The position numbers and the translations under genes were made by a program. Shown one piece after another: positions 52,000 to 63,758 of a stretch of DNA of 64,000 nucleotides (positions within the stretch are counted from its first letter, which is position 1; each line of letters begins with the position of its first letter). The stretch lies in contig NC_133120.1 of NCBI RefSeq assembly GCF_033568475.1, positions 90,724,151-90,788,150 on the forward strand, read 5' to 3'. The stretch comes from Henckelia pumila. Its lineage: Eukaryota > Streptophyta > Magnoliopsida > Lamiales > Gesneriaceae. The notes beneath the pieces were generated by a model. The model saw nothing but the letters and a program-made list of their open reading frames with translations. It was not told the DNA's origin and did no database searches.

Positions 52000-54900
52000 T
52001 CAAAATTTAATTTGCTCAATTGACAATAATGCCTTTTGAGCATTCAAAACTACAGGAGAGCCCTGCCTCGCTTTCTCTACAAGTTGTCTTATCAACAACC
52101 TCTCCATCTCCTCCTCACCACCGCCTTCAACCGCATCTCTACTGTCACACACAACATCATCCATAACATCAAGATTTTTCACACTTCCAAGATTTAGTTC
52201 CGTTTCTATGCATCCGTTAGAACATTCCAAGTAGACGTTTGAGGCGTTATCTCGAACCATATCCACGTCTTTCGTCATGTTATCTTGATTGCCGTTTCTC
52301 TCCTCAAACGGAAAAGGAATATCTTCATCATCAGACTCAGATACCTTCATTAACTCCTCGTATGCTTCGGTATATGGAACCAAAGTTTCCCCCGACAAAT
52401 TTAAAATAACAGACTTTTGCTCGTCCTCAGGAACCGGGCTATCATGACTGGAAGACGTTCCAATTATATCATTCCTCTGGCTGTTTGCAAGTGCTGCCTC
52501 GAGTTCAACCACACGTTCTTCGAGTCTTGATTGAATGACTTCATGTAGCCGCAAGCTTAGTTCTCTGGGGGAGATTGGATACTGGGCCGAGGGAGGGGAT
52601 CTCCCCTGTCTATTTGTATATAGTCGAGCGTCCTTCTTCGCATCAAACAAATCAGCTCTCAACTCCCACTCGGTAACATCTGAGACAAAATCTGGATCAA
52701 GCTGCAATGTAGCCATCTAGAGCATGTCAAATACATACGTCCTAATACCAAACAAATTTACTTGACGTGCTGATTTTATATGCCATTTCTGCTGTCAATT
52801 GTTATGGTGGAGGCAAAAAATGTCAGTGTCACATGAATGAATAGTCACATAGCGCAGGGTTTTCTCCCCCAGCACAAGCATAATCAGCGGTGGTGCTAAC
52901 ATATAGGTGGGCTCCTCAATCCATCGATAAATAATTATTTTGAATTCGGAAGTAAAAAAATATCTAATGGATATAAGAATCTATCGTAATAATTGGGTCG
53001 ATATTTCATTTTTTAACACCACAAAATTCAACATTTGGAAGGAATAAAGATCATAGCGATTTAAGTTCGTTGCAACTCCAAAAAAAATGAAGTCAGCAGT
53101 CTCAAAAGAAGCTTATTTTAATTTTTCATTTCTACACATAAACAACAAACTCGTCAACAACGGATCACTATGCATATACTTAATACTACATACCCAATCA
53201 ACGATGCCAAGCAATCCAACTGTAAATATGCATCTTCCCATCGAAAAATGGACCTTCCGAAAATATAGACATCTCTATAAACTGTCTATTGAAAATTTAC
53301 AGCAGCATATTGTATTAACATATAACATGAAAAGGTGCTGCCCAATAGGTACTTGAATGGGACCAATTTAGGATAATTTTTAGCTTAATGTTTCCATACT
53401 GTAATGATAATAGGACGTGATTATCCAAGAATCCCACATTAATTTAACGATTATTGACATCCAAGAAAGAAAGATGCGATCATGGACTTACTATGCTTAC
53501 CTCAGTTACATTGGGCAGTTTTGCTTCAAATCTAGTCAAGTTCATATTTGATTCCAGCCTCTCCAGTTCAGCTTCGAGCTCTGCTTCGATTTTACTCAAT
53601 GATTCCTCAGCCATTTGATCACAGGAATTGTCTTGAGATTCATAATCCTCCACAGCAAGCTCTTTCACAGTCAACGAATCCTTCATTTCAAGTTCCTCTT
53701 GCAAATCTTGAACCAGGTTCTCCTTCTGCCTCAACAACTTATCCAATTTTTCCATTTCTCTTTTATTTTTCAAAAAAGACGAGACCATTCCCATTGTTAG
53801 TCCAAGATAAAAAAGAAGAGTCCCATCAGATGATCCTGATAAAAATCGAAGATAAATCATCAACATCATAGCTGAACTCTTATCCTGCGACAATATCCAA
53901 TTTATACTGCATTCCGCAATGAAAAATTTCCTAATAATCAAGTATGAGAAGAAAGAAATAATTATGATGTAACCATTTTTAATACAAACTTGTAAAGATA
54001 GTTTCTGAACAAGTTCACATTTGATTGATAACTTATGACTTTTCTTTCGAAATAAAATGTTTCAATTTTACGAAGAACACGAAAGCATAGATTAAAGCTT
54101 TTGTTTACACAGATGGAAAAACCATGACATTCATCTAACACTGAATAGCGCATTACATAGTTTACAGTTCACAAGATGCAGCAGTATTGTATTTCTATTC
54201 TCCACATAAAAACATAGATTTAAATGGATTTGAAATTGGGACAGCAAAAAGAAAATTAAGAATGTAGCCATGAAACTGATGGGTCATTACTTCCTCTCCA
54301 TATGAGACATTAAAAGCACAAAGTAAAATAGAAAGCATTTAATTCTTTAAATATTAAAATATCGAATGGTCGAGGTTGCTCATATGCCTAGAGGAAAAAT
54401 GAATCACGTGAATGACATATTACCACCTTGTGCAATCTTCTGATTTCCATTCATCATTGTGCTAGAGTTGTTCCTCCTTGGAGTATGTTTTTTTTCAGTT
54501 CTGCCTTTGGTGCTCCCCTGTAACTCCATGGGTACAGCTTTCGGCAATCTTGGAACTCCTAGCACATCATTATTCTCTTCTGATTGTGTTTTCTTGAGCA
54601 ACTTACATCTCCAAGCTGCATAGCAAGATGCACGGGGTTCTCTGCTGATTAATGAGCTTTCATCAGTCACATGAAAAGGCCGCGTTGTCGGTTGGTTTGA
54701 TAGATTGACAGAGCTCACACTTTCTTCAATCTCAGCACGTTCCTCGAGTAACTGAGCAATAAGACAACTTTCAAGAGATGTACGAGGTTTTATGAATTGA
54801 CTGTTGATTTGTCTACTCCTAATGCTACGTTTATTTCTTCTAAAATCATAAGAAAACCCCACTTCTATACTAGAAGGTTGAGGCGAAGAATCATCGGTGT

Positions 54901-55267
54901 CGTCAATGAATACTCTGCCTCCACAATCCCCTTCCATGTCGCTTAAAACTATGGTTGAAGAACTTGCATCCTCTGCCAAAGTTTCACTTTGAAATTCATC
55001 AGTTGAAACCATTTCTGGACCGAGAGCATCCTGACAAGCCGATTCTTTTTCTGTACAATCATATTCACCTAAATTTTCACTTGATAGCACTCTGTACAAT
55101 TTATGCATATTATCCTGAATCTTTGGCAGAACTGCCGGTACCTCTTGTTTGAGAACATTAAGGTTTTTTTTAGAAGTCAACAATTTGTGTTTATCATGAT
55201 TAATATTCTTCAGACGCTGAGCTAAATAGCCGGCACCAGCAGCAGCAGCAAAAAACCAAACATCCAT
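52000..55267 (-). CDS. POLAR-like coiled-coil protein
   Basis: The sequence resembles the plant POLAR family (POLAR LOCALIZATION DURING ASYMMETRIC DIVISION AND REDISTRIBUTION), whose founder marks and scaffolds cortical polarity in stomatal-lineage asymmetric division. Three exons on the minus strand, 55267-54427, 53835-53501 and 52701-52000, give 625 aa with continuous frame. Residues 1-20 form a short hydrophobic, Ala-rich start. The middle is low-complexity and acidic. Exon 2 has a hydrophobic stretch (GTLLFYLGLTMGMVSSFL) followed by a long coiled coil (EMEKLDKLLRQKENLVQDLQ onward). Exon 3 carries the SPRELSLRLHEVIQSRLEER block, which I associate with this family. It is longer than POLAR itself as I recall it, so it may be a POLAR-related paralogue of unknown role. 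Confidence 0.75.
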
Positions 55268-56621
55268 GTTTACTAGTTTTTCCTCTTCAGTTTTAATCCA
55301 GTTCTCGAAAACAAGTTCGTTCTTTCAGATTTAAGTATCACCCTCAATAGAAATGCCAACAAATAGAGTTACCAAACCAATTAACCAATGCCCAATAAAT
55401 GCCTTCGTCGAGGATCGAAAGAAATGTATGTTTAAAAATTTATCTTAAAGTCTTCACGTAAAATCTCAGAGAAACAGTCAACATAGCCGCTCCCCGCTTC
55501 CAAATCCAAATCGATAGAACAGCTCGGGATTCAAGTTTAAAAATATGAACACAAATTCAGATTCGTACAAAAGGGTATCCAAATTCCAACATCAAAATCA
55601 GGAAAGAATAATATTACCACACAAACATATCCGCCTTTAACCTTTCATCAATCAATTAGAACCGATTCTCAGAATCCCTAAATACTTTGAGTGCATGAAG
55701 AAAATGCAATTGCCAGCAATATAGCAGACTTCCTTAGCTGCAAGACTCATCAAAAAGGGCAAAAAAAAAAAAAAAGAATCGATTTCCCAGAAAGACTCGA
55801 GCTTTTCTTTGTTTTTCACGATCTTTAATAAAATCTAACTAAAGGCACATGCGAACTGCAAAACCCAACAAGGGAAGGGCCCATTTTCTCACCAAACTCA
55901 CCAAACCGAAAATGCGACAGTGTAATAGGCAAGTGTGGAGCTGCGAGCCTCCGATTGATGTGTAAAGGGCAAAATGAAAAGGATTGGCCCAAAGAATGCA
56001 TAAATTTTATTAATTATGTGAAGGATCAATATCTTTAAAAAAAAAAAAAAAAAAAAACCCCTTTGTAGGTTCTAGCGAGGCATGCCACGTGATACGTTAC
56101 GATACGAGGACGAGGGCAAATCAAAGGACCCAAGCTCACAAAACGACGACGGACCAGGAGAAATTTTGGTGAGCTATTTTGTAATTTTCTTCTTTTTTTT
56201 TTCCCTCTCTTTCTAAATCATCAAGAAAATTATATTTTTTCTGTCCCAATTAAACAAACTAACTATTTTTTCACACATATTATGAAAAATCAATAAGTGA
56301 ACAAATTTTTGTATAAACTTCTTATTTTATTTTTATTAATGTATTTAAAAAATAATTATACAATTTTTCAATATATAATTAATATGGATATATATTATCA
56401 GTAAAGGAATGTAAATTATAATATCTGTTTATATATTTGGGACAAACAAAAAAAGAAACGTAGTCTATATAGTTGGAACAGAAAGAATATATATCTCGTT
56501 GGTATATTAATTATGGTACTTCACATTTTTTAAAACCTTGCTTTTAATATCTTAAAAATATAATTAAAAAATATGTTATGACCAATAACATCATTTTTAA
56601 GAATTGATATATTTAAACTTT
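55268..56621. other. POLAR-like promoter/5' UTR and intergenic DNA
   Basis: The interval to about 55.95 kb probably includes the 5' UTR and maybe a leader intron. Poly-A runs lie near 55770 and 56040. A CACGTG G-box lies at 56086-56091. The rest is AT-rich. Confidence 0.4.
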
Positions 56622-56934
56622 GGGAAAATTGCAAATTTAGTCATGTATGTTTGTCACTTTGCGATTTCGGTCCTCTATGTTTTCACATTTCAGTTTTAGT
56701 CATGCATGTTCTGATTTTTGGCAATTTTGGTCCTTTTTATTCGAAAATGTTTACGTGGCACTGTACACGTCAGCTCCACATCAGCACTGAATTGGTGCCA
56801 CGTCAGCGCCACGTCGAAAAAAAGACTAAAATTGCCAAAAAAATAAAGATAGCGGACTAAAACTGAAATGTAAAAAAATAGAGGACCAAAATCGCAAAGT
56901 GACAAATATATAGGACTAAATTTACAATTTTCCC
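56622..56934. mobile_element. Mutator-type MITE, copy 2 (complete)
   Basis: The ends are inverted repeats: GGGAAAATTGCAAATTTAGT at the left mirrors ACTAAATTTACAATTTTCCC at the right. A perfect 9-bp direct repeat, TTAAACTTT, flanks it (56613-56621 and 56935-56943), which points to a Mutator-type non-autonomous element of 313 bp. The GC-richer core has four ACGT cores (56753, 56767, 56800, 56811), within CACGTCAGC- and ACGTGGC-type contexts. It lies about 1 kb upstream of the UGT86A-like gene. Frames inside it are not genes. Confidence 0.88.
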
Positions 56935-56943
56935 TTAAACTTT

Positions 56944-57920
56944 TATAGACGGTAAAAAAAATTTGGGAAAATGTTAGAAGTAAACTATAACTATTTTCGG
57001 TCTCCAAATATGAAATTCAAAAACAATAATTAAAGTGTTTGAATTTTAAAATTTTAAAATATTAATGTAATTATTGTAAACTTTTTTATGCATTCTACAT
57101 AATATTTTAGGAAAATAACATAACATTTCATTTTTTTTAAAAAAAGATTTTCTATATATTTATTTAGGTAAAAAAACCAAAATTTAATATCTGAAAAAGA
57201 AATAGAGTTATTATAAGAAAATACATTTGATAACCCTATGATTGGTTAAAATCAGTGGGTCTCATGTGGGGTACACTGATTTCAACTAATCAAAATTCGT
57301 GCCGTGTGGATGCCATCGACTTAACCGTGAATGACTTGTAGTTTATTTGATATTAAACTTTAAACGAAGTTTCAAATTTGAGATACAATTAAAACATTTT
57401 TTTTCTCAACTCTCTCTACATATAAAATATATATATATATATTTGAGTAGTAAAATTTGTAAATTCCTTAAAATTTTATTTAACAATGTTATTTTTTTTA
57501 AAAAAAAAAATTAATGTAGACCAGTGGGATGTGCCTACGTGATGGGAGCACGCACGCCGACGATCAACTTGTAGAATTATTAATGTACATCGTCATGAAG
57601 ATTGATCCAGCAATATATAAATATTTCCACTTCGCAAAAAAGATAACTTTATGTAAAGAAGAGATCTTGACGTTAGAAAATTTACAATATTTATAAATCG
57701 CAAATAAAAAAACCTAATCAAATATCATCTTTACCAGTTTATTTGAACCTTTTGAAGCACCGCCACGGTTTATATGCTTAAAAAGACCTTTATTAACCAT
57801 GTGGCAGTGTTATTCATTAATTTGTAATTAACATTAAAGCTAGCAACGAATTATTATTTTTTATCTTCTTATCAGGTCCATAAAGATAGAGAAACTGCTT
57901 TACAATAGATATCCATCTCT
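56944..57920. other. AT-rich UGT86A-like promoter region
   Basis: No gene or bounded element is visible. Long A/T runs lie at about 57120-57150 and 57490-57515. Confidence 0.4.
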
Positions 57921-57921
57921 C

Positions 57922-57930
57922 TATATATAT
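57922..57930 (+). promoter_or_regulatory. TATA box of the UGT86A-like gene
   Basis: TATATATAT lies about 35 bp before the ATG. This implies a very short 5' UTR or a start site close to the ATG, so the box could also be part of the leader. Confidence 0.45.
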
Positions 57931-57960
57931 ACATCCCCTGTTAATTATTTGACGCAGAAA

Positions 57961-59499
57961 ATGGCTTCAAATATGCACTCCAAGCATCATGCCATCATGA
58001 TTTCAGTCCCATACCAAGGCCACATTACACCATTTCTGAATCTCGCCCTCCAGATTGCTTCTGCTGGCTTTGCTATAACTTTCGTCCACACCGAGCATAT
58101 TCACCACACATTGTCAAGAGTCCACAAAGATCAACTCGATTTATTCTCAAAAGCACGAGAAGCCGGGCTCGACATATGTTACAAGACGATCAGCGACGGA
58201 TTTCCGCTCGAATTCGATCGTACTCTCCACTTAGAGGAGTACTGGGAGTCCATGTTTGTCAGTTTCCCGTCTATTGCCGACCAGTTCGTGGGGGAGATGA
58301 TACGGTCTGATCCGCACTCGGTCCATTTCTTGGTGACCGATACTACGTTTTCTTGGACTGCGAATGTCGCCACTAAGTACAATCTTGTGAATGTTTCGTT
58401 CTGGACCGAGCCGGCCCTCGTTTTCTCTTTGGGGTATCACATAGATCTTCTTCAAGAAAATGGTCACTATCCCGCAAAAGGTACGCATTCTTCCTTTCGA
58501 AACTTACATTTTGCTTGCTAGCTAGCTAGCTGATTTTATGAACTATTAATTAATATTAGCTGGTGTTTAATTAATTTCTGTCTGGCAGATGATACGGAGG
58601 AGCTGATAAGTTACGTGCCCGGAGTTGATTCAATAAGCACAAAGGACTTGATGCCGTACTTGAAGGAATCTGAATCGAGAACTTTGGTACACAGGGGAAT
58701 GGTGTCGGCATTTAAGGAAGTGAAGAGGGCAGATTTTATCTTATACAACACAGTGCAAGAACTAGAATCTGACACGTTATCTTCTCTGAATCAAGAGAAC
58801 CAGACAAATTATGCGATCGGGCCGATTAATTTCATGAAAAATGGCACTTCAATGATCACGGCCGTGCCCAAGAGTTTGTGGGCCGAATCAGACTGCAACC
58901 AGTGGCTGGAAACGAAGCGTCCAGGCTCAGTTGTTTACGTCTCCTTCGGCAGTCTCGTAAAAATCAGCAAGCGGGTTGTTGAAGAAATAGCATATGGGAT
59001 CCTCCTCAGTGAAGTGAACTTCATATGGGTTTTTCGAGAAGATCACGAAATTTTACCCCGCGGATTCGAGGACGCATTGAGCAACGTCGATAGAGGGTTG
59101 ATTGTTCCATGGTGTGACCAAATCACGGTGCTTTCGAATCCGGCTGTTGGCGGGTTTTTGACGCATTGTGGTTGGAATTCGATACTGGAGAGCATCTGGT
59201 GTGGGGTTCCCATGATTTGTTATCCCATAGCATTCGATCAACCAACCAACAGGAAACTAGTGGTTGATGACTGGAGGATCGGGACTAATCTTTGTGATGG
59301 ATTAGTCTCGGTTCAAAGGGAAGCTGTTGCGGAAAAGATCGGTGGCTTCATCAACGGAGGCGTTGCAGGGGACTTGAGGAATGAGATTACTAGCTTGATG
59401 GAAAAGCTGCATAACGCCGTCGAAATCGATGGATCTTCGAACCGGAATCTCGATAAATTTATCAGTGATTTGAAGAAGAAACTAATGTCATGGGAGTAG
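57961..59499 (+). CDS. UGT86A: UDP-glycosyltransferase, UGT86A-like
   Basis: Family 1 glycosyltransferases move sugar from a UDP-sugar to small plant molecules in the cytosol; the acceptor for UGT86A members is not established. Two exons, 57961-58480 and 58589-59499, give 476 aa, normal for the family. The N-terminal acceptor domain has the catalytic His21 (YQGH) and a likely Asp partner, Asp127 (VTDTTFSW). The C-terminal PSPG donor-binding box spans about 348-391, from WCDQ through THCGWNS to AFDQ, and looks intact. Similarity to Arabidopsis UGT86A1 is clear in SDGFPLEFDR, NVSFWTEPALV and NRKLVVDDW. The frame is open four codons upstream to a TTG, but the first ATG is at 57961. The intron is short (108 bp). 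Confidence 0.94.
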
Positions 59500-59919
59500 A
59501 AGTACTCGTAAGTTGTGTAAAACAAGGAGAAACCATTGAATATGGAGATAAATGATTCTTTCTTTTAGAGTTGAGTCTCAATCTTTGCTACTTTTCTTCA
59601 TTTGGCACTTTGGAAAAATGATACTAAGAGCATGTGGATCCAATAAGATAAAAGAAGCTAAAAAATTAATGCCCATGATATCTTGTCTGAAATCCCTCGT
59701 GCTATTAACTTTATCATGAGCAATGCATGTCTTTTTCTCGACTTTGGCACATGTAATAAGAAAAAAGGTGTCGCAATTAAGCTTTAAAAAATAAAAAATT
59801 ATTGCCCATTATCTCTATCTTAGCGTCGAATTCACCAAATGCCTGTGGAAACCGATGCTCAGAAGTCAGATGCTGGCTGCTGGTTCTTTTTCTTTTTTAT
59901 TATAACTTATAAGTTATAA
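59500..59919. other. UGT86A-like 3' UTR and intergenic DNA
   Basis: This should contain the 3' UTR in its first 100-250 bp. No other feature is seen. Confidence 0.45.
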
Positions 59920-60677
59920 GGGCATCCGTAATGAGAGGTTTATAAAAATATAAACCTCTCATTATAAACCTCACCCCATTGTAAGGGTGGGGTTTATAAT
60001 TTTTTCTATAAACCGGTCCAAAATCTTGGGACCGGTTTATCTTTTTTTTTTTTAACTTTAGTTGTAGGCGCAGGAGGGGGAGTGCACTGCACTCCCCATG
60101 TTGGGACGCGCGTGTATTTACACGCGCGCGTCAGGAAGCAGGTGGCGGGACCTGCTGCCTTTTTTTATTTTTATTTTATATTTTTCTTTTTTCTGATTTT
60201 TGTTTTTTTTTTTGCTTTTTTTTTTTGTTTTGGTATAAATTTGGGTACTTTTTATTTCGTATTTTGTTTTTTATTTCACCATTTTATGTAATATTATTTT
60301 CTTAGTTTATATAATTTAATTTTCATTAAACTACATTTTAAATTATCCAAACTAGTCGATAAATACTTATTTTTTATAGTTTTTTAGTTTATTTTGGTTA
60401 AATTATTAATATCATAAAAATTAAAGTAATAAATTTAAATATTATTTTTTTTAATTGAAGATATATGAATTAAGAAAATATGGTAAATTAAATTACAAAT
60501 AAAAAAAATGAAATTTAGAATTAAAATAAGAGAATTGAAAGTGGGGCCCATAAAAAGTTGTTGAAGAGATTTATGATAACGGAAAAAGGTTTTAAAAATG
60601 TGTGAGGTTTTTAACTTTTGATGTGGCAGTATGGCAGGGCATAAACCTTTACGACAGATTTATGATTACGGATGCCC
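59920..60677. mobile_element. PIF/Harbinger (Tourist)-type MITE
   Basis: GGGCATCCGTAAT at the left end is repeated inverted as ATTACGGATGCCC at the right end. A TAA direct repeat flanks it (59917-59919 and 60678-60680), the 3-bp target typical of PIF/Harbinger elements. At 758 bp it is long for a MITE and has no transposase. Inner repeats of 'ggtttata' and an ACACGCGCGCGT-type palindrome (about 60105-60132) are visible. The frame at 60082-60291 is chance. Confidence 0.8.
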
Positions 60678-61192
60678 TAACTATAATTTATGGGTAATGT
60701 TGATTGGATTTGGACATAGTGGATGGACTCATCGTAGCGGGATTTAGGACTATACATCGTCCACGATTATCACGGACTATGTAAGGTAATTTCAAACGAA
60801 AGTCAAATATAAGATATTTTATTTACAACTGTATATCTTTATTTTTTGAAAAAAAAAAAACAAAATATATGTGCATTGTTGCATAAGGATGTGCATGGGT
60901 ATTTTCTTTAAAGGATCATTCGTATAAAAAAAAAAAGTGTTCGTGACCTTTAAAAATAATGTTTTATTAACCAATTTATATACTTATCATTTGTAATGTG
61001 TGGCGAAGTGTTATGTGGGGAAACTACGTTTTTTTATTTGTAACAACGAGAAAATATTAGATTTATTTATTTAAAACAAAAATACTCAATACATTAATCG
61101 TGAAGGTTGTAAAATAGTTTCTTTATGTTATTACTGTTTATGATTTAGGTATAACAATAACAACAACAATAGAGTAACACTCTTGTGAGATG
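60678..61192. other. AT-rich intergenic DNA
   Basis: Nothing recognisable beyond A and T runs. Confidence 0.4.
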
Positions 61193-61197
61193 GTTTC

Positions 61198-62536
61198 TGT
61201 AGTGACCCTTACCCGGATCACCTACTAAACAGAACTTAGGCATGCAATTAACTTAATAAAACAGATATCAGAATAAAACTGCGGAAACCAATAACATTAT
61301 ACAATCCCAAGTAAAGGAATCTGTAATTATCCAATAATATACAACCAAATCGAATAGCTGTATAAACCCAAACAACAGTAATAAAACCTAAGCGAAGCTC
61401 CAGCCGGCCAACCACTGACTAGCCTCTCCTGGATCCACCCTCCTCGTCCAATCGCAAACCTGCCCCATGGAATAGGGTGTCCAGAAAATACAGAGTACGA
61501 GACGTGAGCATAAAACGCTCAGTGCGAGAGTATGAGTATACATGCATGCAAAGTGAACTCCCTATAAACTCGAGGTCAAGGATCAGATAACAGAGACAGA
61601 CCGGGCCCTGGTATGTAGCACGCTGTGCCGTCGCTTCAGGAGGTGGCTCCCATACCGAGATAACTGTGGATACGCCGGACCCAAATCGATGGAAGTCCAT
61701 CCACTAACAGGATAGGGTACAACCCTACTAACAGACATCTCGAAGGAGATACAGCAAGATGCAAATGAATGCAGCATAATATCATGGCATATAAATCATG
61801 CGGTCACATAATACATGCATACTCAGTCAGGATATCTCGAACAGTACTTTCGTACCTCAAATACCAGGTAGGCACTACCAGCTCTAAGTCCAAGCCTAAA
61901 GTCCGCCTACACAGCGAAATGATACTACTATCATTACAGTGCTCTAAAAGCCTTAACTAAGCTATTGTATACTCCTAAATATTTATAGGAAGCAAAAGCT
62001 ATACCTTCGTCCGTCGTTAGCCCTTTGATGTCGATGCCTCCAAAACTTGGGCACAACTCCGCTACGACTATCGAACGCCTCTCCGACCTCCGGACCAAGC
62101 CTAAGAAGACTAGAACAGCTCGAATATGACTAGAAATAGAGAGGAAATCCGGAATTGGCAAGGAGAAATGAAATCTCGGCCTTCTATTTATAGACAACGA
62201 TCGGAGCCTCCGATCCTCGATCGGAACGTCCGAACCTGGATCGGAACGTCCGATCCTGCCATCGGAGCTTCCGAAGATCCTGATCTGCCACGTGTCAAAA
62301 TATCATTTGTTGACTCCGGATAGGGGTGATCGGAGCCTCCGGTCCTGATCGGAGCTTCCGATCCAGTCACACGTCATGGATGACGTAATATCATCGGTGC
62401 CTCCGATCCTCATCGGAGCTTCCGATCCCGATCGGAGCTTCCGATCGTCCCTTCGGAGCTTCCGATCCGTCCAATCCCCAATTTATTTAATTAGCATTAA
62501 TCCTTTAATTACTCAATTAGGGTTCGGGCTACTACA
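61198..62536 (+). mobile_element. Solo LTR of a Ty3/gypsy-like element
   Basis: It starts TGTAGTGACCC and ends GGGCTACTACA, with a 5-bp direct repeat GTTTC on both sides (61193-61197 and 62537-62541). Internal sequence is absent, so it is a single LTR left after recombination. The plus orientation is inferred because its end (ATTAGGGTTCGGGCTACTACA-like) resembles the end of the gypsy LTR at 27876. It is 1339 bp long. About ten copies of a GATCGGAGCTTCCGATC-type palindrome occupy 62195-62475. An unbroken target duplication suggests moderate age. Confidence 0.85.
62195..62475. repeat. Cluster of short GATCGGA...TCCGATC palindromes inside the solo LTR
   Basis: Roughly ten imperfect units of 17-18 bp are present, most reading (G)ATCGGAGC(T/C)TCCGATC or with AACG in the centre. 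They are interrupted by two unique spacers. Each unit is itself a near-palindrome. Confidence 0.85.
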
Positions 62537-62541
62537 GTTTC

Positions 62542-63281
62542 ATCCGTGAGACGAGTTAATTCTACACATATTTATAATAATAAATAATACTTTTGACATA
62601 AATTGTAATACTTTTTAATGGATAACCCATATAAAAGATCCATCTCATAAATATGACCATTGAGACCGTTTCATAAAATTTTTTGCCAAAAAACTAATGT
62701 TACGGTTAGAATGTTCAAATTTGTGTTTAAAATATTATTTTTTTCAATTACAAAAATATTTTGTAGTTAATTATATTATAAAATATATTGTGTAACATCT
62801 CTTTCAACCATTTGATAAAATCACTAATTAATGGTATACATGGTAAATTATTATTTTTAATTAATAAAAATATTAAGTTTCAATATTTTTTTAACTAATA
62901 TAAAGGGATTGTTAGTTGGGTGAAAGGTTACACGTTGGGTTACACATTGCACTTGAAATTATATAATTATCTTTAATGTATTTTGGAAAGAATTTTTTTA
63001 AATAAAATTAAAATATAATTTTATAATTTCAAGTGCAATTTGGCTTGTTAGAATTGGACATGGTCTCATATTTGAGACTCTGTCGTCAAGTTTTATTTTA
63101 TTTATTTATTTATGTTTTTTTTTGGGAAACAGGTTTTAATATTGTTTTTGAGTAAATACAAGAAAGAAACTCAGCATTCATTTAAATTAAAATTAAAATT
63201 TTGTCAAAAATCTGGTCAAAACCGTAGTCGGTGTTTTTTGATCAGAAAGAAGAAAGGGCAGCCCTAGGCTAGACTCTACGA
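62542..63281. other. Intergenic DNA and JJJ1-like promoter
   Basis: A small foldback (see separate entry) and AT-rich sequence are present. The last 60-100 bp should be the 5' UTR of the DnaJ gene. Confidence 0.45.
62946..63039. repeat. 94-bp foldback with perfect 18-bp arms
   Basis: 62946-62963 is the exact reverse complement of 63022-63039 (arm ATTGCACTTGAAATTATA). The spacer is 58 bp and AT-rich. It could be a tiny MITE or simply an inverted repeat; no target duplication is evident. Confidence 0.75.
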
Positions 63282-63758
63282 ATGGCATCGTCGGAAAAAC
63301 GATGCCTGTACGAAGTCCTTGGCTTGAGCCGCGACTGCACCGCCGACGAAATTCGCTCGGCTTACAAGCGGCTTGCTCTCCAGCGCCATCCCGATAAGCT
63401 GGTCCAGAGTGGCGTCTCCGAAGCCGACGCCACCGCCGCCTTCCAGGAGCTTGTCAATGCCTACGAGGTCCTCTCCGACGCTCGGGAGCGCGCTTGGTAC
63501 GACTCCCACCGTACACAAATCCTCTTCTCGACCAGTTCCGCGTCCGATGGGTCGTCCAATTTAGTCCCCGATTTGTTCTCGTTCTTCTCGAATTCGGTAT
63601 ATTCAGGCTACGCGGATTCGGGGAAGGGTTTTTATAAGGTGTATGGAGATTTGTTCGAGAGAATATATGGGAGTGAATTGACTTTTGCGAAGAAATTGGG
63701 CTTGGATTTGCCCAGGGAAGCTCCTGTTCTGGGCAATTTGGAGAGTCCTTATGCTCAA
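63282..63758 (+). CDS. JJJ1: DnaJ protein, JJJ1/DNAJC21 type (first exon, partial)
   Basis: JJJ1/DNAJC21 is a J-domain co-chaperone of Hsp70 that helps recycle factors from late cytosolic pre-60S ribosomes. The visible first exon encodes 159 aa and ends at a CAA|GTATGA donor. The J domain covers about residues 8-75, with the essential HPD at 36-38 (QRHPDKL) and a helix IV ending in YDSHR. The following region ([28 protein letters not shown]) is the family-specific segment that precedes 'V.AFY.YW' in full-length members. The rest of the gene, including the C-terminal zinc-finger region expected for this family, lies beyond the window. GC content of this exon is much higher than its surroundings, as is common for 5' exons. 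Confidence 0.9.

Noticed and set aside
52535-55152. Plus-strand frames opposite the POLAR-like exons
   Set aside because: Shadows of the minus-strand coding sequence.
57949-57960. Upstream TTG start for the UGT86A-like gene
   Set aside because: The first ATG, at 57961, leaves a normal family N-terminus; the upstream four codons are not needed.
60082-60291. 69-codon frame within the Harbinger-type MITE
   Set aside because: Mostly phenylalanine from T runs; inside a non-coding transposable element.
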